From: Herbiconiux sp. A18JL235
Lineage (GTDB): Bacteria > Actinomycetota > Actinomycetes > Actinomycetales > Microbacteriaceae
Length of the DNA stretch: 64,000 bases
Direction: 5' to 3'
Assembly: GCF_040939305.1 (NCBI RefSeq)
Contig: NZ_CP162511.1
Coordinates: 3,286,001 to 3,350,000, forward strand
The notes below the pieces were generated by a model. The model saw only the letters and a list, made by a program, of their open reading frames with translations, was not told the origin of the DNA and made no database searches. A program made the translations under genes and the position numbers. Within the stretch, counting starts at the first letter, position 1. Every line of letters starts with the position of its first letter. Positions 35,605-44,386 of this stretch are shown here, in pieces.

Positions 35605-38600
35605 ATGACACGACGGCGTGCATTCTCCACACTGGGCTGCCCCTCCGCGAGCGTCGAAGAGGTCGTCGGGATCGCCGAGACCTCGGGATGGAACGCGATC
35701 GAACTGCGGTCGGCCGACGACTCGTTCGCGCATCCGGGGCTGGATGCGTCCCAGCGGGCCTCCGTGGCCGCCGCGCTCGGCGGGGTGGATCGGGTCTGCC
35801 TCTCGACCTACGTCGCACTCGGCAGCACCGAGGCCGACGACGAGCGGGTGCTCGCCGGCCTCCGCGCCGAGGCGGAACTCGCCCGCGACCTCGGGTTCAC
35901 GGCCATCCGGGTGTTCGCGGGCGGCGGCGACGACGCCATGATCGTGCGCCGCCTGCGGGCTGCCGCCGGCCACGCCGGAGTCGACATCTGGCTCGAGACC
36001 CACGACAGCCACTCCACCGGGCTCGCCGTCGCCAGGGTGCTCGACGCGGTCGACGACGCGCGCGTCGGCGCCGTCTGGGACATCGCGCACCCCTGGGCGG
36101 CCGGAGAGCCGGTCAGCACGACCGCTGCGCTGTTGGCGCCATGGCTCCGCCATGTGCAGATCAAAGACATCGCGAGTCGTCGCGACCCTCTGCCCGTACT
36201 CCCCGGAGCCGGGTCGCTGCCGCTCGGCGAGGTGCTGACCCAGCTCGACTCCCGCGGCTACGACGGCCGGCTGGGTCTCGAGTGGGAGCTGCGCTGGCAT
36301 CCCGACCTGCCACCGCTGGAGGATGCACTGGCTGCCGCCGACTCATGGCTGGAGCGCTTCCCCCTCGAACCGCGCACCCCCGTGCGCACCGTCGACGACG
36401 CGCTCGAGGCCCTCACGCTCGAGGAGAAGGTCGCGCTGGTCAGCGGGAGCGGCTTCTGGACCACCGCGGCCGTGCCGCGAATAGGCCTCCGCCCGATCGT
36501 CTTGTCCGACGGGCCGGCCGGGGTGCGCGGCCCCTCGATGGACGAACGGCAACCCTCGCTCAACCTCCCCTCCGCCGGTGCGCTGGCGGCCAGCTGGGAC
36601 CCGTCGGTGGCCTACCAGGTCGGCACCGAACTCGCCGTCGAGGCCGCCCGTCACGGAGTCGACGTCGTGCTGGGGCCCACCGTGAACCTTCACCGCACCC
36701 CGCTCGGCGGGCGGTCGTTCGAGTCGTTCTCGGAAGACCCTCTCCTCACCTCGGCTCTCGCCGTGCGCTACATCGCCGGGCTGCAGGACAACGGCGTGGG
36801 CGCCTGCGCCAAGCACTACGTGCTGAACGACTCCGAGACCGAGCGCATGACCGTCTCGGTCGACGTCGACGACACGACACTGCGCGAGCTCTACCTGCGA
36901 CCGTTCGAGGATGCGGTGGCCGCCGGCGTCTGGACGGTGATGAGCGCCTACAACTCGGTCGACGGGGTGCGCATGACCGAGCACGAGCTGTTGCGCGACC
37001 CCCTGCGGACCGACTGGGGTTTCGACGGCGTAGTGGTCTCCGACTGGTCGGCGGTGCGGTCGCTCGACTCGGCCTCCGCCGGTCAGGATCTCGCCATGCC
37101 CGGCTCCGACGGGCAGCCAGGCGGCGTCTGGGACGACGGGCTGCTCGCTGCCGTGCGGTCGGGCGAGGTGGCCATCGACTCGCTCGACGAGAAGGTGCGC
37201 CATCTGCTGACGCTCGCGCAGCGCGTCGGCGCGCTCGGGGCCGACCACCGGGTGGGAGTCGCCGCCTCCGACTCCCGCGCCGCCGAGACGGCCCGGCTGC
37301 TGCTCGAACGGGGCTCGGTGCTGCTCGCGAACGACGGCACCCTCCCGCTCCCGGTCGGCGAGACCACGATGAAGGTCGCTGTGATCGGCCCGGGAGCGGT
37401 GCGGCCTCGCACGCAGGGCGGCGGCAGCGCCGCGGTCGTCCCCGACCGCGTCAGCACCCCGGCGGAGGCGCTCCGGGCCGTGCCGGGTCTCGAGGTCACC
37501 GAGCACGCGGGCGTCGTCGCCGAGCACCCTGAGGCCTTCCCCGCCTCCGAGCTCCGCGCGCCCGACGGCACTCCGAGCGCTGTGCGGGTGCGCCTCACGG
37601 ATGCGGCGGGCCGCCTGCTGAGCGACGAGCTGCGTTCCTCCTCGCGCCTCATCTGGCTCGGCGATCTGCCCACCGCCGCCCGCGAGATGACGGCGGAGTT
37701 CGACGCACTGTTCCACCGCGACGGACCGGTCGAGATCGTCGTCGAACTGCCGGCCGGCGGATCGCTGACCGTCGACGGCACCCGCGTCACGGCCGAACCC
37801 CACGAGTCGCCCCTGTCGGCGACGGTCGAGGCGGTGGCCGGGCGTGCCGTGCGCATCGAGGTCGTCGCCCACGCTCCGCACGACCTCGAGCTGCGCATCC
37901 TCGACGTGCGCATCGGGCGGCTCTTCGAAGATGCCGTCGGCGCCGCCGAGGCGAGGGCGGCCGCGGTCGCGGCGGCCGCGGCCGCCGACGTGGCCGTCGT
38001 CTTCGTCGGCACGGATGCACGCATCGAGACCGAGGGTCGCGACCGCACCGACCTCTCGCTGCCCGCCGCCCACGACGCCCTCGTCGAGGCGGTCGCGGCG
38101 GCCAACCCCCGCACCGTGGTGGTCGTCAGTGCGGGCGCTCCCGTCGAGCTGCCCTGGCGCGACCGGGTGGCGGCGGTGCTGCTCACCTGGTTCGGCGGGC
38201 AGGAGTTCGGAGACGGCGTCGCCGCATTGCTCACCGGCCGCGCGGAGCCGGGTGGCCGGCTGCCGACGACCTGGCCCGACCGCCTCGCCGACGCCCCCGT
38301 GCAGAACGTCGTGCCGACCGACGGCACGCTCTGGTACGAGGAGGGCATCGCGATCGGCCACCGCGCCTGGGCCCTCGGCACGAACCGGCCCGCCTTCGCG
38401 TTCGGCCACGGGCTCGGGTACACCTCGTGGCGGCTCGGCGACATCGCGGTGGAGACCGAGGACAGCGACGGCGATGACGGCGGCGATGACACCGTGATCG
38501 TCGTGAATGTCGGCAACACGGGCCACCGCCGCGGCAGGCAGGTCGTGCAGGTCTACCTCTCGCGGCCCGACTCCACCGTGTCGAGACCGCCGCTCTGGCT

Positions 38601-38790
38601 CGGCGGGTTCGCGTCGATCGAGCTCGACGCCGGCGCCCGGGCCGAGGTGCGCATCCGTCTGCCCCGCCGGCAGTTCGCCCACTGGTCGGAGGAAGAGCAC
38701 GCCTGGCAGATCGAGCCGGGCGAGTTCACCGCCAGGGTGGGCTTCTCCGCCACCGACCTCCCGCAGTCGATCGCGTTGTCGACGACCTGA
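35605..38790 (+). CDS. Fusion of sugar-isomerase-like TIM barrel and GH3 glycosidase
   Basis: 1061 residues in one frame. Residues about 1-255 are a xylose-isomerase-like/AP-endonuclease-2 barrel (STLGCPSASVEEVVGIAETS, WDIAHPW, HVQIKDI, LGLEWELRW). From about 260 it is a complete GH3 beta-glucosidase-type enzyme: LTLEEKVALVSG, DGPAGVRG, CAKHYVLNDSE, GFDGVVVSDWSA with nucleophile Asp480, a beta-sandwich insert at about 640-770, LLTWFGGQEFGDGVAALLTG and a fibronectin-like end. No signal peptide: it acts in the cytoplasm. The two parts are usually separate proteins. ATG at 35605 follows GAGGATC. It probably hydrolyses an imported glycoside and may isomerise the product. Confidence 0.85.
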   Translation: MTRRRAFSTLGCPSASVEEVVGIAETSGWNAIELRSADDSFAHPGLDASQRASVAAALGGVDRVCLSTYVALGSTEADDERVLAGLRAEAELARDLGFTAIRVFAGGGDDAMIVRRLRAAAGHAGVDIWLETHDSHSTGLAVARVLDAVDDARVGAVWDIAHPWAAGEPVSTTAALLAPWLRHVQIKDIASRRDPLPVLPGAGSLPLGEVLTQLDSRGYDGRLGLEWELRWHPDLPPLEDALAAADSWLERFPLEPRTPVRTVDDALEALTLEEKVALVSGSGFWTTAAVPRIGLRPIVLSDGPAGVRGPSMDERQPSLNLPSAGALAASWDPSVAYQVGTELAVEAARHGVDVVLGPTVNLHRTPLGGRSFESFSEDPLLTSALAVRYIAGLQDNGVGACAKHYVLNDSETERMTVSVDVDDTTLRELYLRPFEDAVAAGVWTVMSAYNSVDGVRMTEHELLRDPLRTDWGFDGVVVSDWSAVRSLDSASAGQDLAMPGSDGQPGGVWDDGLLAAVRSGEVAIDSLDEKVRHLLTLAQRVGALGADHRVGVAASDSRAAETARLLLERGSVLLANDGTLPLPVGETTMKVAVIGPGAVRPRTQGGGSAAVVPDRVSTPAEALRAVPGLEVTEHAGVVAEHPEAFPASELRAPDGTPSAVRVRLTDAAGRLLSDELRSSSRLIWLGDLPTAAREMTAEFDALFHRDGPVEIVVELPAGGSLTVDGTRVTAEPHESPLSATVEAVAGRAVRIEVVAHAPHDLELRILDVRIGRLFEDAVGAAEARAAAVAAAAAADVAVVFVGTDARIETEGRDRTDLSLPAAHDALVEAVAAANPRTVVVVSAGAPVELPWRDRVAAVLLTWFGGQEFGDGVAALLTGRAEPGGRLPTTWPDRLADAPVQNVVPTDGTLWYEEGIAIGHRAWALGTNRPAFAFGHGLGYTSWRLGDIAVETEDSDGDDGGDDTVIVVNVGNTGHRRGRQVVQVYLSRPDSTVSRPPLWLGGFASIELDAGARAEVRIRLPRRQFAHWSEEEHAWQIEPGEFTARVGFSATDLPQSIALSTT

Positions 38791-38811
38791 CCCACCATCT
38801 TCGAGGATCCC

Positions 38812-39792
38812 ATGCACTCCGACCTTCCCCTCGAGCAGCTCCGCGAGCACTCGCCCGCCCTGACGCTGCCCGCCGACTTCGAGTCGTTCTGGAGCGACAC
38901 GCTCGCGCTCACCCGGGAGCTGCCGCTCGACGTGCAGCGGGAGGAGGTCGAGCTCGGCTTCCCCGGCCTGCGTGTGTTCGACTTCTCGTTCGCCGGGTAC
39001 GGCGGCGACCACATCCGGGCCTGGCTGCGCCTGCCGACGCACCCCGAGGGCGAGCCGGTGCCCGGGTTCGTGGAGTTCCACGGCTACCGCGGAGGCCGCG
39101 GACTCGCCCACGAACCCCACCTCTGGCCACAGGCGGGGTTCGCGCACCTCGCCGTCGACACCCGGGGGCAGGGCGGCGCCTGGACGGCGGGCGCCACGCC
39201 CGACCCGCACGGGGGCACCGGCCCCGAGACGGCGGGCTGGGTCACCCGGGGCATCGCCTCCCCCGCCACCTATTACTACCGTCGGGTGTTCGTCGACGCC
39301 GTGCGCGCCGTCGAGGCGATGCGGAGCATCCCCGAGGTGCAGGCCGGTCAGATCTTCGCGGGCGGCGTCAGCCAGGGCGGAGGGATCGCCCTCGCCGCCG
39401 CCGGCCTCCTCGACGATCTCGCAGGGGTCGTCGCCGACGTCCCGTTCCTCTCCGACTTCCCCGAGGCCCTCACCCTCACCTCCGACTACTCCTCGGGCTA
39501 CGGCGAGGTGCTCCAGTACCTCATGGTCAACCGCGACCAGGAGAGCCTGGTGCTCGACACGCTGTCGTACTTCGACGTGGCGAACCTCGCCACCCTCGCC
39601 CAGGCGCCCGCGCTCTTCTCCGTGGCGCTCGCCGACTCGGTCTGCGCACCGCGCACGGTCTTCGCGGCGTTCAACCGCTACGGCGGCACGGACAAGGAGA
39701 TCGCCGTCTACCCCTACAACGGGCACGAGGGCGGAGGCGCCCACCAGGCGTGGCGGGCGGTGGAGTGGGTGCGCGAGAGGTGCGCGGCATGA
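38812..39792 (+). CDS. Acetyl xylan esterase / cephalosporin-C deacetylase family
   Basis: 326 residues, CE7-type alpha/beta hydrolase. EFHGYRGGRG forms the oxyanion region, GGVSQGGGIALA holds the nucleophile Ser, Asp is in VALADSVCAP and His is in YNGHEGGG. These enzymes deacetylate short sugars in the cytoplasm, which fits the GH3 fusion 21 bases upstream: removing acetyl groups opens oligosaccharides to the glycosidase. ATG at 38812 follows CGAGGATCC. The stop overlaps the next ATG. Confidence 0.87.
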   Translation: MHSDLPLEQLREHSPALTLPADFESFWSDTLALTRELPLDVQREEVELGFPGLRVFDFSFAGYGGDHIRAWLRLPTHPEGEPVPGFVEFHGYRGGRGLAHEPHLWPQAGFAHLAVDTRGQGGAWTAGATPDPHGGTGPETAGWVTRGIASPATYYYRRVFVDAVRAVEAMRSIPEVQAGQIFAGGVSQGGGIALAAAGLLDDLAGVVADVPFLSDFPEALTLTSDYSSGYGEVLQYLMVNRDQESLVLDTLSYFDVANLATLAQAPALFSVALADSVCAPRTVFAAFNRYGGTDKEIAVYPYNGHEGGGAHQAWRAVEWVRERCAA

Positions 39793-40787
39793 CCGCCGGG
39801 CGGCCCAAGGCCCTGCTGTCGATGTGGAGCGACGTCGTGCAGGAGGTGTTCCCGCCGGCGCTGCGGGCCGAGCTCGAGCAGGTGGTCGAGCTGCTCGACC
39901 CCCGCCCGCTGACGAGCCTCGACGACGCGGTCGCCGGGTGCCTCCCCGAGGCGGAGGTGCTGGTCACCAGCTGGGGTGCGCTTCCGGTCGACGACGAGCT
40001 GCTCGCTCGCGCGCCGAAGCTCCGCGCCGTCTTCCATGCGGCGGGCTCGATCAAGGGCACCGTGCACGATGCCGGCTGGCGCGCCGGTCTCGTGGTCACC
40101 TCGGCCGCCGCGCTCGGCGCACAGCCGGTGATCGAGTACACGGTGGCGGTGATCACGCTCGCCGCGCACCGCATCTTCCCGCTCGCGCAGAGCTACCGTG
40201 AGGGGTCTTTCGTGCCGGTGCGCGGCCGTCGCGGCCGCCCGGGCACCACGGTGGGAATCGTCGGTGCGTCGGCGATCGGGCGCGGCGTCATCGAGCGGCT
40301 CGTCGACGACGGCTGGGACGTGTCGGTGTACGACCCCGTGGTCGACCCCGCCGTCGTCGCCGGGCTCGGCGCCCGGCAGGTCGAGCTCGACGAGCTCTGC
40401 GCCTCGAGCGACATCGTGTCGCTGCACGCTCCGGATGTCGCCGCGACCCGTCGCATGATGGATGCGCGGCGGCTCGCGCTGATGAGAGACGGCGCCACGC
40501 TCGTCAACACAGCCCGCGGCGCGCTGGTCGACCACGACGCGCTCCGCGTGGAGTGCGCGAGCGGGCGCCTCGACGCGATCCTCGACGTCACCGACCCCGA
40601 GCCGCTCGAGCCCGGCGACCTGCTGCTGCGACTGCCCAACGTGTTCTGCACACCGCATGCTGCGGGGGTGCAGGGCACCGAGGTCGCTTCGCTCGGCGCG
40701 TTCATGGTGGAGGAGCTGCGCCGCTATGGGCGCGGCGAGCCGCTCCACGGGGCGATCGACCACCGCCTGCTGCCTGTGCTCGCCTGA
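39789..40787 (+). CDS. D-isomer 2-hydroxyacid dehydrogenase family protein
   Basis: 332 residues. The NAD fold reads VGIVGASAIGRGVIERL (the Gly motif carries Ser where most have Gly), followed by NTARGALVD with the substrate-binding Arg, DPEPL with Glu and TPHAAG with the catalytic His. It resembles the glyoxylate/hydroxypyruvate reductase branch, but the substrate is unknown. ATG at 39789 overlaps the esterase stop (ATGA). It may reduce a ketoacid from sugar breakdown. Confidence 0.82.
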   Translation: MTAGRPKALLSMWSDVVQEVFPPALRAELEQVVELLDPRPLTSLDDAVAGCLPEAEVLVTSWGALPVDDELLARAPKLRAVFHAAGSIKGTVHDAGWRAGLVVTSAAALGAQPVIEYTVAVITLAAHRIFPLAQSYREGSFVPVRGRRGRPGTTVGIVGASAIGRGVIERLVDDGWDVSVYDPVVDPAVVAGLGARQVELDELCASSDIVSLHAPDVAATRRMMDARRLALMRDGATLVNTARGALVDHDALRVECASGRLDAILDVTDPEPLEPGDLLLRLPNVFCTPHAAGVQGTEVASLGAFMVEELRRYGRGEPLHGAIDHRLLPVLA

Positions 40788-40824
40788 GGCCGGCGGGCCC
40801 GCTCCTCGAGCAGACCCGCCGGCC
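40788..40824. terminator. Bidirectional terminator between convergent genes
   Basis: Perfect 10-bp inverted repeat GGCCGGCGGG (40788-40797) / CCCGCCGGCC (40815-40824) with a 17-base loop. It exactly fills the gap between the stops of the dehydrogenase (40787) and the lyase (40840). Confidence 0.75.
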
Positions 40825-40839
40825 CCGAGTTCGACCGCC

Positions 40840-43293
40840 TCAGGGCAGGTCGTAGACGAGCGTGTGCGGCACGGACGGCTCGAGCGAGACGGTGATGCGC
40901 CCGTTCGATCCCACCGTGTAGTAGTCGCGAAGCTCACCGTCGACGGTCACGCTGAACGCGCCGGGGTCGAGCAGCCCGAGCGTGAGGTTCGCGGCGGGGG
41001 TCGCGCCAGGGGCCACGGCGTCGACCTGCACGGTGATCGCCGTGCCGTTCGTCGCGAGCCGGAGGTTGCGCCGGCCGCCGCTCACCTCGACCCGGGCGCC
41101 ACCGAACTCCACGAAGGTCGCGTCGACCGCCGTCAGCGTGGTGGGCACCGGCGTCGAGCCCTCGCTGCGCACGAGCAGTGCCCGGCCGTTGCCCGAGGCT
41201 CCGGCGACGGAGAGCACTCCGTAGCCGTCGCCGCTGGTCGCGATGGCGAGGGTGTCGAGCCGGTTCGGCCGGGCGAGCTCGGCGCTGAACTGGCTGCCGC
41301 TCGCCGCCGAGGTGAGCGTGGCGGCGTCGACCGCCGAGCGCTGCGGCACGAGCGCGGTGGCGATGCGGGCCGAGGTCGCGCCGGGCACCGTGGTGCGCCA
41401 GGTCGTGCCGAGCTCGGGCAGCAGACCGGTGCCGTTGGTGAAGGTCGCGCCGCTGTCGGGCGAGGCCTGCAGGTAGCGCGCGGTGACGGTCGAGGAGCCG
41501 ACCGTCTGCGCGATGTCGCTCCCGCCGGTCACCGCGGAGACCGTCCCCTTGCTGTGGAACAGCGAGTGGATGTTCCTCGCGGAGGAGACCGTCACGTCGT
41601 CGAGCACGATCGCCGCCTGCCGGTCGACGTAGGCGATGGTGCGCCGCGCCCGGGTGATGCCCGAAGTGCTCGGGGCCGCGTAGAGACCCGTGGTGTCGGC
41701 CACCACCACGGTGTCGGCGCCGATGGCGTTGACGGCGGGAATGGAGGCCCGGCCTCGCATGTCGGTGTACGGCTGGGTGAACCCCGACGCCCGTTCCCCG
41801 GCCTGGCCCACGTCGGAGCCCGCCACGACAGCGTTGGTCTGCTTCGTGAGGTAGGCCCCGTAGGGTGCGTACGCGCCGAAGACGGCTCCGCCGAACGAGA
41901 GGCTGAAGTGGCCGCCGTCGGGGTGGTCGTGGCCGACGTTGATGTAGCGGGAGTTCGGGCCGAGACGGTCGCGCCATTCGTTGAGGCGCACGCCTCCCAT
42001 CACTCCCGCCTTGAGGTGCAGCGAGACCGCGTCGGCGCTCCAGTCCGTCCGCGACGCGAGGATTCCGAGGTCGGGGTAGAGACGCGTGGTCTGTCGGCTG
42101 TCGAGCCCCGCGGCCGCCAGGGAGTCGTCGTGCCAGAGCAGATTCCAGGCGTTGTAGAAGAACGAGCTCACCCCGGCGGGGCCCGACTGGTACACCCGCT
42201 GGAGGAACTCCTGCAGCTGCGAGTCCTGGTACTTCGAAGCGATGTGCCAGAGGTAGGGGTTGAAGTAGTACAGCGACCCGTCGGTGTCGCCGTAGGAGAA
42301 CTGCCCGACGTTCCTCGGCAGCGAGACGTCGATCTTGAACGCCCCCATGCCCGGGATCTCCGGCTCCGCCCAGAGGTCGCCGCCGCCGACCGATTCCAGC
42401 ACGTCGACCGCCCGCACCAGGTGCTCGTTGCCGTAGGTCGCGTAGGTGATGCTCTCGTGCTGCGAGCCGTCGGGCGAGATCCAGCTGAGCACCTGACGCA
42501 GCTGGCTCCGGCCGAACTCCAGTCGGTAGTCGTCGCTCTCCGAGCTGTCGGCGGCACCGTCGCCGTGGATGGCGGCGGCTGCGGTGACGATGCCGTCGAT
42601 GCGGAAGTGACGGTGGTTCGGCTGCGGGTCGTTCTTCCAGTAGGCGTCGTTCGCGATACCGGTGTTCGAGAACTGCGCGATGAGGCGGTCGGCCTGCAGG
42701 GCGAGCTTGTCGCGGATCATCGTGCGCTCGGCCTCGGAGAACAGCTCGAAGCACCAGTCGTAGGCGATGGAGACGCCGATGAGGCCGACGGCGTTCGACA
42801 TCGACCCGCCGTTCTCACCTCCCCAGTTGGGGAAGTTCGCCGGGTCTGCGACGTAGAGCGTCCAGTTGCGGACCTTCGTGGCGTAGGCACTGTCGCCCGT
42901 GATGAGGTACGACATCGCGAGCTCCGGCAGACCCCAGTACACCGTCTGCCACTCCCCGTCGTTCCCGGCACCGGTGATCGTCGGCAGCGCCGCGCGGGCC
43001 GTCGCGTAGCCGAGCATCGAGTTCACGAAGCCGGCGTACGCCGGCGCGGCCGCGCGGCGCTGCAGCTCGCTCATCGAGACCCGGGTGCCCAGGATGATGC
43101 GGGGATGCTGCCCGTTCAGCGCCGGGTCGAACAGCCCGCTCGCGTCGGGGACGGTACCGAGGGCGGGCAGTAGGCCCTGGCCGGCGGCGGAGACGGAACC
43201 CACGGCCGCGGCACCCACGAGGGTGCCGAGCAGGAGGCTTCGCCGGGAGACGGGACGGTCGGGAACGGGTGGTGGATTTCGATCGGTACGCAC
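40840..43293 (-). CDS. Secreted heparinase II/III-like polysaccharide lyase
   Basis: 817 residues. The N-terminus has a twin-arginine signal (SRRSLLLG followed by an Ala-rich hydrophobic stretch), so the folded enzyme is exported by Tat. An alpha/alpha-toroid region (about 100-400, with HRHFRIDGIVTAAAA and SWISPDGSQHESITY) precedes a beta-sandwich with NVGHDHPDGGHFSLSFG, the signature of heparinase II/III-type lyases. The substrate is probably a uronic-acid polysaccharide, not further defined. GTG at 43293 is chosen for GAGGAG 4 bases upstream. It sits downstream of the beta-helix protein gene on the same strand, after a strong terminator, so it has its own promoter. Confidence 0.82.
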   Translation of the reverse strand: MRTDRNPPPVPDRPVSRRSLLLGTLVGAAAVGSVSAAGQGLLPALGTVPDASGLFDPALNGQHPRIILGTRVSMSELQRRAAAPAYAGFVNSMLGYATARAALPTITGAGNDGEWQTVYWGLPELAMSYLITGDSAYATKVRNWTLYVADPANFPNWGGENGGSMSNAVGLIGVSIAYDWCFELFSEAERTMIRDKLALQADRLIAQFSNTGIANDAYWKNDPQPNHRHFRIDGIVTAAAAIHGDGAADSSESDDYRLEFGRSQLRQVLSWISPDGSQHESITYATYGNEHLVRAVDVLESVGGGDLWAEPEIPGMGAFKIDVSLPRNVGQFSYGDTDGSLYYFNPYLWHIASKYQDSQLQEFLQRVYQSGPAGVSSFFYNAWNLLWHDDSLAAAGLDSRQTTRLYPDLGILASRTDWSADAVSLHLKAGVMGGVRLNEWRDRLGPNSRYINVGHDHPDGGHFSLSFGGAVFGAYAPYGAYLTKQTNAVVAGSDVGQAGERASGFTQPYTDMRGRASIPAVNAIGADTVVVADTTGLYAAPSTSGITRARRTIAYVDRQAAIVLDDVTVSSARNIHSLFHSKGTVSAVTGGSDIAQTVGSSTVTARYLQASPDSGATFTNGTGLLPELGTTWRTTVPGATSARIATALVPQRSAVDAATLTSAASGSQFSAELARPNRLDTLAIATSGDGYGVLSVAGASGNGRALLVRSEGSTPVPTTLTAVDATFVEFGGARVEVSGGRRNLRLATNGTAITVQVDAVAPGATPAANLTLGLLDPGAFSVTVDGELRDYYTVGSNGRITVSLEPSVPHTLVYDLP

Positions 43294-43317
43294 GTGACTC
43301 CTCGTTGAATGGTGCGG

Positions 43318-43342
43318 TTGTTTCATGATGTTCCTGAAACAA
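43318..43342. promoter_or_regulatory. Palindrome upstream of the lyase gene
   Basis: TTGTTTCA (43318-43325) and TGAAACAA (43335-43342) form a perfect 8-bp inverted repeat with a 9-base spacer. It is 25 bases upstream of the lyase start codon, a position expected for an operator. The arm contains the same GTTTC word seen upstream of the GH3 fusion gene. Confidence 0.5.
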
Positions 43343-43414
43343 ACGGATGTGGTTGGCACGGTAATCCCACGTCGACCGCCCGTCAAGGGCTGGTCCCGGA
43401 GAACGCGGCACACG

Positions 43415-43448
43415 GGGGCGGGAGGCGTCAGGCGACGCCTCCCGCCCC
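43415..43448 (-). terminator. Strong terminator of the beta-helix gene
   Basis: Perfect 14-bp stem (GGGGCGGGAGGCGT with ACGCCTCCCGCCCC) and a 6-base loop. It begins 12 bases beyond the stop of the beta-helix gene on its strand. Confidence 0.8.
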
Positions 43449-43459
43449 ACTGATGGCAC

Positions 43460-44323
43460 CTACCAGGGCGCAGGCACGGAGATGGGGGTCCCGTCGGCGA
43501 GTTCGTTCCCGCTCCACACCAGCGTCGTCGGCACCGGACCGGTGACGCGCACGGGCGGACTGCCCACTGCATCCGACACGATGTTGTCGGTGACCGTGAC
43601 GGTTCCCTGGGTGCCGTTCAGGCGCAGCGGGTAGTAGGAGTTGACGGCGTGCATGAGCACGTTGCACGAGATGGTGAGGTCGGCCACCGGGTCGGAGTCC
43701 GAACCCATGGTGAAGATGGCGGCATTCACGGTGTCGTTGACGATCCCGCTTGCGGGAGTCGGGTCGATCCAGCTGTTCGTGATCGAGATGCCCGTGCCGC
43801 GGGTGATCTGGATGCCGTCGACGTGCTGGCCGTAGAGCGGCCTGAGCTGCTCGATGCGCACGTTGTCGATCGTGACGAGATCGTTCGCGATGAACAAGCC
43901 GTCGGCCAGGATCGTGCCGGGCGACCCGAAGATGTGCGTGTCTCGCACGGTCGAGCCGTCGGAGAACTTGATCGGGCCGTTCACATCGGAGTCCTGGATC
44001 GTGAATCCGAGACCGCCGGCGGTTGAATAGACGGCGTAATACGCATCACCCACCAGGGTCGAATCGCGGATGACGACCCCCGGGTGATCGATGTACAGCC
44101 GCCCCCTGATCTCGACGTTGTCGAGAACCTGGTTCGCGGCGGTCGTGTGGACGCTGCCGGTGAGCACGGTCGGGGCGGGCAGCGCCGACGACCGCCCACC
44201 CGTTCCCGGCGCGGGGCACGATGCAGGATCAGCCTGCGCCGAGACACCTGGAGCGAGAGCTCCGGCGAGCGCAAGTGCAGCAGCGAACAACCCGAGCGCG
44301 ACGTTGCGTCGTGGTTTCATCAT
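43460..44323 (-). CDS. Secreted right-handed beta-helix protein
   Basis: 287 residues. The Sec signal peptide (about 1-32, ending GVSAQA) is cleaved. The mature chain consists of short repeats rich in V/I, N and D (DNVEIRGRLYIDHPGVVIRD, GFTIQDSDVNGP, VTIDNVRIEQL, ISITNSWID), the pattern of pectate-lyase-type parallel beta helices. No catalytic set can be named. It may bind or cleave plant polysaccharide together with the lyase gene downstream. ATG at 44323 (or 44320) follows AAGGAGAG. Confidence 0.75.
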   Translation of the reverse strand: MMKPRRNVALGLFAAALALAGALAPGVSAQADPASCPAPGTGGRSSALPAPTVLTGSVHTTAANQVLDNVEIRGRLYIDHPGVVIRDSTLVGDAYYAVYSTAGGLGFTIQDSDVNGPIKFSDGSTVRDTHIFGSPGTILADGLFIANDLVTIDNVRIEQLRPLYGQHVDGIQITRGTGISITNSWIDPTPASGIVNDTVNAAIFTMGSDSDPVADLTISCNVLMHAVNSYYPLRLNGTQGTVTVTDNIVSDAVGSPPVRVTGPVPTTLVWSGNELADGTPISVPAPW

Positions 44324-44346
44324 GTCGTCTCTCCTTTTGTTTCTAC

Positions 44347-44370
44347 GAACAACGTGCGAACACGTTGTTC
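44347..44370 (-). terminator. Hairpin with UUCG loop after the pucR gene
   Basis: GAACAACGTG (44347-44356) and CACGTTGTTC (44361-44370) pair perfectly over 10 bp. Read on the minus strand the loop is TTCG, a very stable tetraloop. It lies 16 bases after the pucR-type stop and 24 bases before the next start, so it may terminate pucR or shape the leader of the beta-helix gene. Confidence 0.55.
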
Positions 44371-44386
44371 GGGAGAGAGTACGCCT

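Noticed and set aside
36343..39744. 1133-codon open frame on the minus strand
   Set aside because: It is antisense to the GH3 fusion and esterase genes, which have full motif sets. Its composition is the Arg/Gly/Asp/His-rich type expected from the complement of high-GC coding sequence.
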